Source of the DNA: JBAZYV01 sp041658345
GTDB taxonomy: Bacteria > Patescibacteriota > Gracilibacteria > UBA1369 > 2-02-FULL-48-14
Length of the DNA stretch: 31,750 nucleotides
Assembly: GCA_041658345.1 (NCBI GenBank)
Contig: JBBAAK010000010.1
Span: 1-31,750 of the forward strand
Reading direction: 5' to 3'
Below the pieces are notes generated by a model. It was not told the origin of the DNA, did not search any database, and saw only the letters and a program-made list of their open reading frames with translations. Made by a program: the position numbers and the translations under genes. Positions 22,221 to 30,040 of this stretch are shown here, one piece after another. Within the stretch, counting starts at the first letter, position 1; each line of letters opens with the position of its first letter.

Positions 22221-23348
22221 ATGACAACAAAAAGCATCGGAATAGATATAAGGGCCGGAACTAACAAAGACGGCAAAGGTTCTTACACCTTGGAAATTGT
22301 TAAAGCACTTCTAAAAGAGGCCAAAAACACTAAGTTTTTGCTGTTTACAAAAACTCCGAATCCGGCTCTTAACGATTATGAAAACGCAAAACAAATTTGT
22401 ATTCATGGATGGGGTCCATTTTGGCATTTAAACCTGCTAAGTCACATAAAAAAAGATCCGGTTGATGTGTTTATAGCTCCGGCAAGCTACATTTATCCGG
22501 CTTTTGCACCGTTAGCGCAAAAAACAGCAATTATTGTCCACGATTTAATAGCCTTTCTGCATCCAAAAGATCATCCGTTTTTTCCGACTTTTGTTGAAAA
22601 ATTTACCCTGCCAAAAGCGATAAAAAAAGCAAAATGGATATTCTGTATCTCTCAAAATACATTAAAGGATTTGCACAATTTATTTCCGGAGACCAAAAAA
22701 AAGCAGGCGTTGATTGCCTCGCCGGCCGTTTCACAAGATATTGTCTATACAAAATCACAAAAAATGGATTTGCCGGAAAAGTTTATTTTTGCAGTTGGCA
22801 CTTTACCTCGCAAAAATCTTGGGCTTATTGTTGACGCACTTAAGCTATTAAATGATAAGGATTTACACCTTTGCGTGGCGGGACTTAGGCCAAAGAATTA
22901 TGAACAGCTGTCTCACTATGAACAGCTGTCTCACTATGAACAGCTGTCTCACCATGAACAGCTGTCTCAAGATACGCAAAATTCTGCATCAGCTATGGCA
23001 GACAAAATTCATTTCCTCGGCAAAGTCTCCCAGTCTCAACTTTGTGAACTTTATTCAAGGGCAAAAATGCTGGTTTTCCCATCACTTTATGAAGGATTTG
23101 GCATCCCTCCGCTCGAAGCAATGGTTTGCGGATGCCCCGCGATTGTAAGTGACACAAGTTCCTTGCCGGAAGTTGTTGGAGACAGCGCAATAAAGGTAAA
23201 CCCATCAAATGTCGACGAACTCAAAGACGCAATCAAAACCCTTTTAAATAAAGATATTGCTCTCGCCTACTCCCGCAAAGGCCAAAAACAAGCTCAAGTT
23301 TTTTCCTACCAGACCTCCGCAAAGACAATTTTGAAGGCAGTTTCTTAA
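22221..23348 (+). CDS. Glycosyltransferase, GT4 family
   Basis: GT-B fold retaining glycosyltransferase, probably acting on cell-surface polysaccharide or glycolipid with a nucleotide-sugar donor. 375 residues. The N-terminal acceptor domain starts with SIGIDIRAGTNKDGKGSYTL and includes KTAIIVHDLIAFLHP. The C-terminal donor domain has FIFAVGTLPRKNLGLIVDAL, the family's FPSLYEGFGIPPLEAMVCGC (E-x7-E motif) and SDTSSLPEVVGDSA. Between the first strands of the donor domain there is a four-fold HYEQLS repeat encoded by an 18-bp tandem repeat (22899-22970), an unusual insertion. Sugar specificity cannot be told. No clear promoter hexamers are seen in the 43-base gap upstream. Confidence 0.9.
   Translation: MTTKSIGIDIRAGTNKDGKGSYTLEIVKALLKEAKNTKFLLFTKTPNPALNDYENAKQICIHGWGPFWHLNLLSHIKKDPVDVFIAPASYIYPAFAPLAQKTAIIVHDLIAFLHPKDHPFFPTFVEKFTLPKAIKKAKWIFCISQNTLKDLHNLFPETKKKQALIASPAVSQDIVYTKSQKMDLPEKFIFAVGTLPRKNLGLIVDALKLLNDKDLHLCVAGLRPKNYEQLSHYEQLSHYEQLSHHEQLSQDTQNSASAMADKIHFLGKVSQSQLCELYSRAKMLVFPSLYEGFGIPPLEAMVCGCPAIVSDTSSLPEVVGDSAIKVNPSNVDELKDAIKTLLNKDIALAYSRKGQKQAQVFSYQTSAKTILKAVS
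22899..22970 (+). repeat. 18-bp tandem repeat x4 within glycosyltransferase gene
   Basis: Four copies of TATGAACAGCTGTCTCAC at 22899, 22917, 22935 and 22953; copies 1-3 are identical and the fourth has two changes. The period is a multiple of three, so copy-number change would lengthen or shorten the protein without a frameshift. It encodes (HYEQLS)n. Confidence 0.9.
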
Positions 23349-23636
23349 GACAGTTTTTCAAGACCATTTTGGAACAAACTTCGTGGGTCTATTTTGCAAA
23401 ACCATTTTGGGATGAAACTTTATGGCTCTCCCATCGTAAAAAATCAACCTTAGCAAGCTCTGCCCGGGCGGAGCTACGCAACGTTATCGTCTATCTACTT
23501 GCGTGCAAAAAGTGCATTGATTGGTGCCGAAAGGTGAGCACGCACTCACCTGTGAATTTGTCTAGCAGAAATGATGGTTTTAACCTGTAAAATGGGCAGA
23601 TTTTGTTGTAGAATTTGGGCATATTAACAATGATTT
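23349..23636. other. Intergenic region upstream of the HNH gene
   Basis: 288 bases with no convincing gene. It has ACCATTTTGG twice (about 23361 and 23400), the operator-like palindrome at 23533-23550, and a -10-like TAGAAT at 23610-23615, 21 bases before the HNH ATG. The last ~40 bases resemble the region upstream of the paralogue at 294. Confidence 0.5.
23533..23550. promoter_or_regulatory. Putative LexA-type operator upstream of HNH gene
   Basis: GGTGAGCACGCACTCACC differs from the recA palindrome at two of 18 positions and keeps both outer hexamers. It ends 86 bases before the HNH start codon, upstream of the -10-like TAGAAT. Three such sites in one window, two of them before paralogous nuclease genes, argue against chance. 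Confidence 0.65.
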
Positions 23637-24590
23637 ATGGAAACTAACTTACTTCCCAAAACAACCCACATCACAGACCAGGAACTTTACAGGATGGCCA
23701 GAATTTATGGCAAAAGAGCAATATTTTGGAGAAGGAAATTTATGGGGTTACTGCCGGAAATTTCTAAGCGCAAAATTTATGAGAAAAAAGGATTTTCTTC
23801 AATTTATGAATTTTCTTTTAAGTTGGCTGGCTTAAGCGAAGACCAGGTTAGGCGTGTTTTCAATTTGGAAAAACGATTTAACGAGATGCCAATCTTAAAA
23901 AATCTACTTAGTTCCGGCGAAGTTAGTGTAAGTAAGTTGGCCAGAGTTGCATCAATTGCTACCTTGAAAAATCAAGAAAGTTTAGCGGAAGTGGTAAAAA
24001 CACTTCCCAGAAGTGCTGTGGAAACTTTGGTGAAGGACGAAAAATTTGCATTAAATTGTGCCAAGTTCGACGGGAAAGACTTTGCGAACTCAAACCAAAA
24101 TGGCTTATTTAAGCCACAAATCGAGGTAAAATCTGTGCCCGGCACAGTTGCGAGCTTGCTTGAACTAAGCAAACTCAACTTAAATTCTGCAGTTACCGCA
24201 CGCCTTCTTGAGCTACAAAACAAAGGCATAGATTTAAACCAAGTCCTCACAGAACTCCTAGATAGGCGCGAAGAGGAAATCCAGCAAGAAAAAGCCAAAA
24301 TTGCAGAGGAAATCGAACAAAACCAGGCAAGGCAACCTGTAGCGCAGAGCACAAAACCGTCGAGATACATCCCTGCCCGGGTCCGCAAAATTATCCAAAA
24401 AGAACATGGAACAAAATGCTCAATTCCTAACTGCAACAAGCCTGCGGAACAGCTTCATCACACGCAAATTTTTGCACTTAGTCACGCCCATAATCCCGCC
24501 TACCTCGCTCCACTTTGCAAAAATCACCACACACTTGCGCACAGCGTGAATATTAAAGTCCAGGAGGAAAGAGAAAAATCGCGGGTATAA
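23637..24590 (+). CDS. HNH endonuclease family protein
   Basis: 317 residues. The C-terminal HNH domain (about 245-305) has YIPARVRKIIQKEHGTKCSI, then two Cys pairs and the catalytic histidines: CSIPNC, QLHHTQ and LCKNHHTLAH. It is likely a metal-dependent DNA-cutting enzyme. The N-terminal ~230 residues form a helical region of unknown family: a basic motif WRRKFMGLLPE, then a segment reading like a repeated helical domain (LARVASIATLKNQESLAEVV) and a charged linker with coiled-coil character (EEEIQQEKAKIAEEIEQNQA). A paralogue lies at 1-294. Both are preceded by a recA-type palindrome, so damage-induced expression is a reasonable inference. A homing or mobile-element nuclease is the main alternative. 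Confidence 0.87.
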   Translation: METNLLPKTTHITDQELYRMARIYGKRAIFWRRKFMGLLPEISKRKIYEKKGFSSIYEFSFKLAGLSEDQVRRVFNLEKRFNEMPILKNLLSSGEVSVSKLARVASIATLKNQESLAEVVKTLPRSAVETLVKDEKFALNCAKFDGKDFANSNQNGLFKPQIEVKSVPGTVASLLELSKLNLNSAVTARLLELQNKGIDLNQVLTELLDRREEEIQQEKAKIAEEIEQNQARQPVAQSTKPSRYIPARVRKIIQKEHGTKCSIPNCNKPAEQLHHTQIFALSHAHNPAYLAPLCKNHHTLAHSVNIKVQEEREKSRV

Positions 24591-24715
24591 AGTTCCAGGT
24601 GGTTCGCATGCAAAGATCAAGACGCTTAAATCACCCTGCCCGGACGATCAAAAACCCCGTTAATGCACACACGAATTTCTTCTTTTGCCATCTCGTGTCT
24701 GGGTGGGCAACTTGT

Positions 24716-25309
24716 TTAATTCCTAGTCGCCACAACTTTACCATCCACCGTCCTCACAGTTATGTAAGAAGGCATTTCTCCACTCGGGCTGGCTATAACC
24801 GCATCACAAGTTGGTGGCATAAAGACAAAACGTCCGGTTATGCCGGCAGGACTATTAATTCTATCGGACAAATCCACATTCAGACTCATCCAAGCAGAAA
24901 AATCTGCAGACGGATTGGCCTCCTTAATCTCATCAGATGCAAATCCAACATCAGTTTCAGCATAATAATTTTCATTATCTCCCACCACAAACGCCACAAC
25001 AACCTCTTCTCTAAGAGTAGAACTTAAATCATCTTTATTTTCAGCGTCATCTCCAGTTAGCACATAGTCATCAGTAACAAAACTATCCGTGCCATTCCCA
25101 ACGGCAGACGGCTCAGACCCGTCATATTCCGTAATCTGTAATCCTCCATAAACTTCATCTGCATAATTTGCCATAACCCCTTCAACGCACATAACACCGT
25201 CTACATTTTCCGCACTCCGCCCCTTACACCCTTCAGCCACTGCCCCAAACGTTAAACCCCCAAGCGTTAAGCCCCCAACCGTTAAAATCTTTTCTAATGA
25301 ATTTTTCAT
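24716..25309 (-). CDS. Exported acidic protein, possibly lipoprotein
   Basis: 197 residues, not recognised. It starts with a basic-hydrophobic segment (LEKILTVGGLTLGGLTFGAV) followed by a Cys (VAEGCKG), so it is a signal peptide or a weak lipobox; the -3 residue is not the usual Leu. The mature part is strongly acidic (ITEYDGSEPSAVG, TDDYVLTGDDAENKDDL) with beta-like stretches (EVVVAFVVGDNENYYAETDV), suggesting a secreted, calcium- or surface-associated protein. The hydrophobic core is built from a 15-bp direct repeat (25250-25287). It lies 26 bases after the glycosyltransferase at 25336-26451 on the same strand and may be co-transcribed. Confidence 0.75.
   Translation of the reverse strand: MKNSLEKILTVGGLTLGGLTFGAVAEGCKGRSAENVDGVMCVEGVMANYADEVYGGLQITEYDGSEPSAVGNGTDSFVTDDYVLTGDDAENKDDLSSTLREEVVVAFVVGDNENYYAETDVGFASDEIKEANPSADFSAWMSLNVDLSDRINSPAGITGRFVFMPPTCDAVIASPSGEMPSYITVRTVDGKVVATRN
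25250..25287 (-). repeat. 15-bp direct repeat within signal peptide
   Basis: CGTTAAACCCCCAAG (25250-25264) and CGTTAAGCCCCCAAC (25265-25279), followed by a partial third copy. In the minus-strand protein this gives TVGGL-TLGGL-TFGAV, so the signal-peptide core appears to have grown by duplication. Confidence 0.6.
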
Positions 25310-25335
25310 AATTTTTATCTTTAAAAGACGCTAAT

Positions 25336-26451
25336 CTACATCAATTCAATCAACTTGTCAAATCTATCAATCATATCTTCCAAAACATAATGACTCCTCA
25401 CGAATCTCTGCCCGTTCAGCGCAATTTCACGGCTAAGCTCCGGATGCTTCATTAACTTCTTAATAGCCCTATCTATCTCAGGCACGCAAGGCTCCACAAT
25501 TAGCGCCTCTTTGCCATCATGCAAATCAAAAGCAAGTCCACACTTATTGCTCAAAATACATGGCACGCCCGACCACATTGCCTCAGCTCCAGCCATGCCA
25601 AAAGGATCCATCTCGCGTGCCGGCAAAACAAACAAATCAAGCGCCTTGTAAAACGCCATCATCTCCGCTCTGGTTCCCATGGACACAAAGCGGACACGGG
25701 CCGGATCCACCCTCTTTTGCAAATCCTTTTTTAGCGGTCCTTGTCCAACCAAAACCAGCCTCGTATCAGGTTTGGAGTGGACAGCCTGGACAAGCATGTC
25801 TACTCCCTTGTCGTGTGACAACCTAGCCACACAGCCTATGGCAAAACCCTCTTTCATAAAGCTAGCCAATTCCGCAGAAATATTGGAGGCTTCTTCAACA
25901 ATTGTTCCGCACGGAATCACTACCACGGTCTTTGCATATGGGCGCAAAATCGGCTCCATTGCGTTGGACGTAACTACCACTGTGGAAAACCTGGAAAGGA
26001 AAGTATACAAAACTCGCCATGGATTTTTTGTTAACCATCGCCCTATTCTTGCATGTTCCAACCACAAGATTTTCATTCCAAAAAACTTCGCCCACGGAGT
26101 CATGAGCAACTTTTCCGAAAGAGACAGCATGTAAACGGTGCTCACTTTCCATCTTTTTTTTGCACTCCAAAGGTAAACTCCACAAAGCAAAAAGAGCACA
26201 GGGCTAAGCAAAGTAAAAGAGATAAGTCTCCAAAAAGTAACCGGTGGTTTTGCGAGCCACACTTTTTTTACATCAAAGTGTCTATCCAAAAAACCCCTCA
26301 AAAGCACAGGGCAACTACCAAGAAAAAAGCTAGGAACACCCCTGTTATCCAGTCCTGAAACCACAGCTAAAGTATGCAATTCCTCCCCCCCAAATTGCGA
26401 TTCATAGGGGAAACGGGTGACAAGAACTCGTGTTTTTGCTACGTTTGACAT
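25336..26451 (-). CDS. Glycosyltransferase, GT4 family
   Basis: 371 residues, GT-B fold. It begins with VLVTRFPYESQFGGEELHTL, including the Gly-Gly donor/acceptor loop. A hydrophobic stretch (LISFTLLSPVLFLLCGVYLW, about 70-90) suggests membrane association. The donor domain carries GFAIGCVARLSHDKGVDMLV, LVLVGQGPLKKDL, ALDLFVLPAREMDPFGMAGA and EAMWSGVPCILSNKCGLAFD, matching the GT4 E-x7-E region in degenerate form (REMDPFGMAGAEAM). It probably adds a sugar to an envelope lipid or protein. Its ATG is 21 bases from the divergent nadK start. It is not closely similar to the GT4 gene at 22221-23348 and is not a recent duplicate. Confidence 0.88.
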   Translation of the reverse strand: MSNVAKTRVLVTRFPYESQFGGEELHTLAVVSGLDNRGVPSFFLGSCPVLLRGFLDRHFDVKKVWLAKPPVTFWRLISFTLLSPVLFLLCGVYLWSAKKRWKVSTVYMLSLSEKLLMTPWAKFFGMKILWLEHARIGRWLTKNPWRVLYTFLSRFSTVVVTSNAMEPILRPYAKTVVVIPCGTIVEEASNISAELASFMKEGFAIGCVARLSHDKGVDMLVQAVHSKPDTRLVLVGQGPLKKDLQKRVDPARVRFVSMGTRAEMMAFYKALDLFVLPAREMDPFGMAGAEAMWSGVPCILSNKCGLAFDLHDGKEALIVEPCVPEIDRAIKKLMKHPELSREIALNGQRFVRSHYVLEDMIDRFDKLIELM

Positions 26452-26472
26452 AGTTTATTTCCTGCACGCACC

Positions 26473-27372
26473 ATGAAACCAAAAAAACCAATTAAATTCC
26501 AGAGCATCGGCTTGCTTGGCCGTACCAACATGGAAGAGCACGCTCCCTTTCTAAAACAACTAAAAGCCTATTTTGAAAAGAGGAACTGCAAAATTCTTTG
26601 GGATAAACACATTTCGGCGGTACTTGGGACAAAGAACGAGGCAACTCGCACGGAAGTTTTAAAACAGTGCCAATTGGTACTTACTCTTGGTGGAGATGGG
26701 ACAATTCTAAAAGTTGTGCGTGATTATCCAAAACGCGCGGATCTTTTTATCCTGGGCATAAATCTTGGGACAATGGGCTTTCACACAGAAGTCCATCATA
26801 AAGACCGTACTTTTAAACTTTTGGATGAATTTTTTGACGGAAAGTACCACATCGACGAACGCCTCATGCTCCGTATAACTCTTTACCGCAACGGGCAAAA
26901 AATAGAAACGCATTTGGCACTTAACGAAGTTGTGATTAACCAAGGTAACTTCGCCAGACTTATTTCTCTATACGCAGAAATAGACAAACGTAAAATGATA
27001 GCCTTTAAGGCGGATGGAGTGATAGTCGCAACGCCAACAGGTTCAACAGGGCACTCGCTTTCTGCAGGTGGCCCGATTATTCATCCAAGAATAGACGCAT
27101 TTATTTTTACACCAATTTGCCCGGCAGAGCTTTCCGTTAGACCGATAGTAATTCCGTATAATCGCCAAATCACCCTACGTATAGAAACGGAACGTCGTTA
27201 CGCAGACAACAAAATAGGCCTCACAATAGACGGACAAATAGTCATTCCGGTTGAATATGGCGATCAAATAAAAGTCCGCGCTTCGGCACGCAGACTAAAA
27301 TTTATAAGGAGAGTCAACGGAGGCGGAAACTATTATCGTTTGCTCAGAGAAAAGCTTTCTTGGGGGAAATAA
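26473..27372 (+). CDS. nadK: NAD kinase
   Basis: Phosphorylates NAD+ to NADP+ in the cytoplasm. 299 residues. The signature LTLGGDGTILKVVRD (GGDG at 73-76) is followed by LGINLGTMGFHTE. Further motifs are LALNEVVINQG, ADGVIVATPTGSTGHSLSAG, GGPIIHPRIDAF and the C-terminal beta-sandwich that contributes PICPAELSVRPIVIP. The usual TPTGSTAYS is TPTGSTGHS here, a tolerated change. No Shine-Dalgarno. It starts 21 bases from the divergent glycosyltransferase and ends seven bases before the convergent ppdK. NADPH supply links it to the glutamate dehydrogenase nearby only in a general way. Confidence 0.95.
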   Translation: MKPKKPIKFQSIGLLGRTNMEEHAPFLKQLKAYFEKRNCKILWDKHISAVLGTKNEATRTEVLKQCQLVLTLGGDGTILKVVRDYPKRADLFILGINLGTMGFHTEVHHKDRTFKLLDEFFDGKYHIDERLMLRITLYRNGQKIETHLALNEVVINQGNFARLISLYAEIDKRKMIAFKADGVIVATPTGSTGHSLSAGGPIIHPRIDAFIFTPICPAELSVRPIVIPYNRQITLRIETERRYADNKIGLTIDGQIVIPVEYGDQIKVRASARRLKFIRRVNGGGNYYRLLREKLSWGK

Positions 27373-27379
27373 GCCGAAG

Positions 27380-29977
27380 CTAACTTTCCATCAAAACCGC
27401 CTGTGCCGCCGCAAGTCTTGCTAGTGGAACGCGGTACGGACTGCAACTTACATAGTTGAGCCCAATCGCATGGCAGAACATTACTGATTTTGGTTCCCCG
27501 CCATGTTCTCCGCAAATACCAATATCTAGATCTTTTTTGGTGTCCCTTCCAAGTTTTACCGCCATTCTCATAAGTTGACCAACACCTTCTTGATCGATTG
27601 TATCTGTTGGATTTTCTTCCCAAAGACCATGCTCCAAGTAATAAGGCAAAAACGATCCCGCATCATCGCGTGAAAGGCCAAAAGTCATTTGAGTTAAATC
27701 GTTTGTTCCGAACGAGAAGAAGTCAGCATGTTCGGCAATTTTATCCGCAACAATACAAGCGCGTGGCAATTCAATCATAGTCCCAACTTTCCATTCAAAA
27801 GGTAGAGGTTTCATTTCCTCAGCTATTTTATAAACCATGTCTTTGATGGTTTTAAACTCCGCCACGTTTCCAACAAGCGGAACTTCAATTTCGATGATTG
27901 GTTTTATGCCATCGGCTGTAACCGCCTTCCCCGCCTCAAATATAGCTCTAACTTGCATTTCTGTGATTTCCGGCATAGTGAGTCCGAGCCTACATCCCCT
28001 GTGTCCAAGCATCGGGTTGAATTCATGAAGCGATTCTACGGTCTTTTTAAGCGTCTCAAATTCAATTTTCATATCATCCGCCACCGCGCGGATTTTAGCG
28101 TCTGTATTGGGCAAAAACTCATGTAATGGTGGGTCGAGCAAGCGAACTGTAACCGGAAGCCCGTTCATTGCCTTAAAAATTCCCTTAAAGTCTTCGCGTT
28201 GTACTGGTAGCAATTTAGCAAGTGGCTCGCGTCTAGCTTCGGCATCTTTGGCCAAAATCATTTGTCTAACATTCATAATGCGATCTTCATCAAAGAACAT
28301 ATGCTCGGTACGGCAAAGACCAATTCCTTCCGCGCCAAGTTTTCTTGCAATTTCAGCATCTTCCGGAGTATCTGCATTAGTACGCACTTTAAGCACGCGC
28401 ACTTCATCAGCCCATTCCATAAGTTCTTCAAATTCATCACTTAGAGATGGTTCAACCGTTGGCATAGCGCCTTTTAAAACCTCCCCAAGTCCCCCATCCA
28501 AAGTAATCACATCCCCAGCTTTAAATACTTGCCCGCCAATTGTTAAAGTCCCTGCTTTTTCATCAACTTGTGCATCTCTACATCCGGCAACACAAGGTTT
28601 CCCCATACCGCGAGCAACAACAGCCGCATGGCTGGTCATTCCCCCGGTTGAAGTCAAAATTCCCTTGGAAGCATGCATGCCGTGTATATCCTCCGGGCTC
28701 GTTTCTTTACGCACCAAAATCACATTTTCTCCTTCTCCGGCCAGCCTATAAGCTTCATCTGCCGTAAAAGCAACTTGTCCACATCCTGCTCCAGGGGAAG
28801 CTGGTAGACCTTTTCCAAGCACTTCCTTTTCTGCTTTTGGGTCAATCGAAGGATGAAGCAAAGCATTTAATTGATTTGGATCCACGCGTTTAATCGCCTC
28901 GTGTTTTGTGATTAAGCCCTCGTGCATAAGGTCAACTGCAACTTTTACAGCAGCCTTTGCAGTGCGTTTTCCATTGCGAGTTTGGAGCATAAAAAGACGC
29001 CCGTTTTCAATGGTGAATTCCATGTCTTGCATATCTCTATAATGATTTTCAAGCAGGCGTCTTACTTCATTCAATTCGTCGAATATTTTTGGCATTTTAT
29101 CTTGCATCGCAGTCAATTTTTCCGGTGTACGTATTCCTGCAACCACATCCTCCCCTTGCGCATTGTACAAAAATTCTCCAAAGAATTCCTTTTCTCCGGT
29201 TGATGGATTTCTGGTAAAAGCAACTCCGGTTCCACTATCTTCACCCATATTTCCAAACACCATGGATTGCACGCTAACGGCAGTCCCCATGTTATGAGCT
29301 ATCCCGTGCAAAGTTCTATACGTAATTGCCCTCTTGCAATTCCAAGATTTAAATACTGCGAGTATGGCAAGTTCCAGTTGTTCGCGTGGGTCTTCCGGGA
29401 ATGGTTTGCCACTGTGCTCGAGCACTATCTGCTTAAAAGTAGACACAAGTTTTTTCCAGTCGGCGCTGTCCATGTCGGTGTCCAGTTCTACTCCCTTTTC
29501 CTTCTTTGCTTCTTCGAGGGCTTCTTCAAAATGATGGTGCCCGATCCCAAGTACAACATTGCCAAACATACAAACAAAACGGCGATAAGAATCATAAGAA
29601 AAACGTGGGTTATCCGTCTTTTCAATTAAGCCTTGGACGGTGTCATCATTAAGTCCCAAATTTAAAATTGTATCCATCATTCCGGGCATGGAGATTTTTG
29701 CTCCACTGCGTACGGAAACCAGTAATGGATTTTTTGCGTCCCCAAAAGATTTTTTCATTTTATGTTCAAGCTCCTCTAACTTCTCGTCGAGCTCTTGGTA
29801 AAAGCCCTGAGGCATTTCGCCTTTTTCCAGATAGTAGTTACATACTTCCGTTGTGATTGTAAATCCCGGGGGCACCGGCAATCCCAAGTTAGTCATTTCA
29901 GCAAGATTCGCACCTTTACCACCAAGGAGAGCGCGCATATCACGATTTCCCTCGGAGAACGAATATATTTGTTTCAT
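27380..29977 (-). CDS. ppdK: Pyruvate, phosphate dikinase
   Basis: Interconverts pyruvate + ATP + phosphate and PEP + AMP + pyrophosphate. The full-length 865-residue protein has the N-terminal ATP-grasp domain (ALLGGKGANLAEMTNLGLPV, then VSVRSGAKISMPGMMDT). The swivelling phospho-His domain has the catalytic His near residue 449 in GGMTSHAAVVARGMGKPCVA. The C-terminal PEP/pyruvate TIM barrel has GLCRTEHMFF, MLGHRGCRLGLTMPEI, FSFGTNDLTQMTFGLSRDDA and the catalytic Cys in IGICGEHGGEP (about 820). All hallmark residues are present. In small fermentative genomes PPDK often works in glycolysis in either direction. It is followed on the same strand side by glutamate dehydrogenase upstream, with a 63-base gap. 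Confidence 0.97.
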   Translation of the reverse strand: MKQIYSFSEGNRDMRALLGGKGANLAEMTNLGLPVPPGFTITTEVCNYYLEKGEMPQGFYQELDEKLEELEHKMKKSFGDAKNPLLVSVRSGAKISMPGMMDTILNLGLNDDTVQGLIEKTDNPRFSYDSYRRFVCMFGNVVLGIGHHHFEEALEEAKKEKGVELDTDMDSADWKKLVSTFKQIVLEHSGKPFPEDPREQLELAILAVFKSWNCKRAITYRTLHGIAHNMGTAVSVQSMVFGNMGEDSGTGVAFTRNPSTGEKEFFGEFLYNAQGEDVVAGIRTPEKLTAMQDKMPKIFDELNEVRRLLENHYRDMQDMEFTIENGRLFMLQTRNGKRTAKAAVKVAVDLMHEGLITKHEAIKRVDPNQLNALLHPSIDPKAEKEVLGKGLPASPGAGCGQVAFTADEAYRLAGEGENVILVRKETSPEDIHGMHASKGILTSTGGMTSHAAVVARGMGKPCVAGCRDAQVDEKAGTLTIGGQVFKAGDVITLDGGLGEVLKGAMPTVEPSLSDEFEELMEWADEVRVLKVRTNADTPEDAEIARKLGAEGIGLCRTEHMFFDEDRIMNVRQMILAKDAEARREPLAKLLPVQREDFKGIFKAMNGLPVTVRLLDPPLHEFLPNTDAKIRAVADDMKIEFETLKKTVESLHEFNPMLGHRGCRLGLTMPEITEMQVRAIFEAGKAVTADGIKPIIEIEVPLVGNVAEFKTIKDMVYKIAEEMKPLPFEWKVGTMIELPRACIVADKIAEHADFFSFGTNDLTQMTFGLSRDDAGSFLPYYLEHGLWEENPTDTIDQEGVGQLMRMAVKLGRDTKKDLDIGICGEHGGEPKSVMFCHAIGLNYVSCSPYRVPLARLAAAQAVLMES

Positions 29978-30040
29978 GGCTTTTAAAGAAGTTAGAGTTA
30001 AAAGTTTGATGATTTTTTAGTAGTCACGCGGACCACGGCC

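Noticed and set aside
22899..22970. CRISPR-like or iteron array
   Set aside because: Perfectly contiguous 18-bp units without spacers, in frame inside a glycosyltransferase gene.
28107..28751. 214-codon frame antisense to ppdK
   Set aside because: Ser/Pro-rich shadow of a strongly conserved gene; no independent support.
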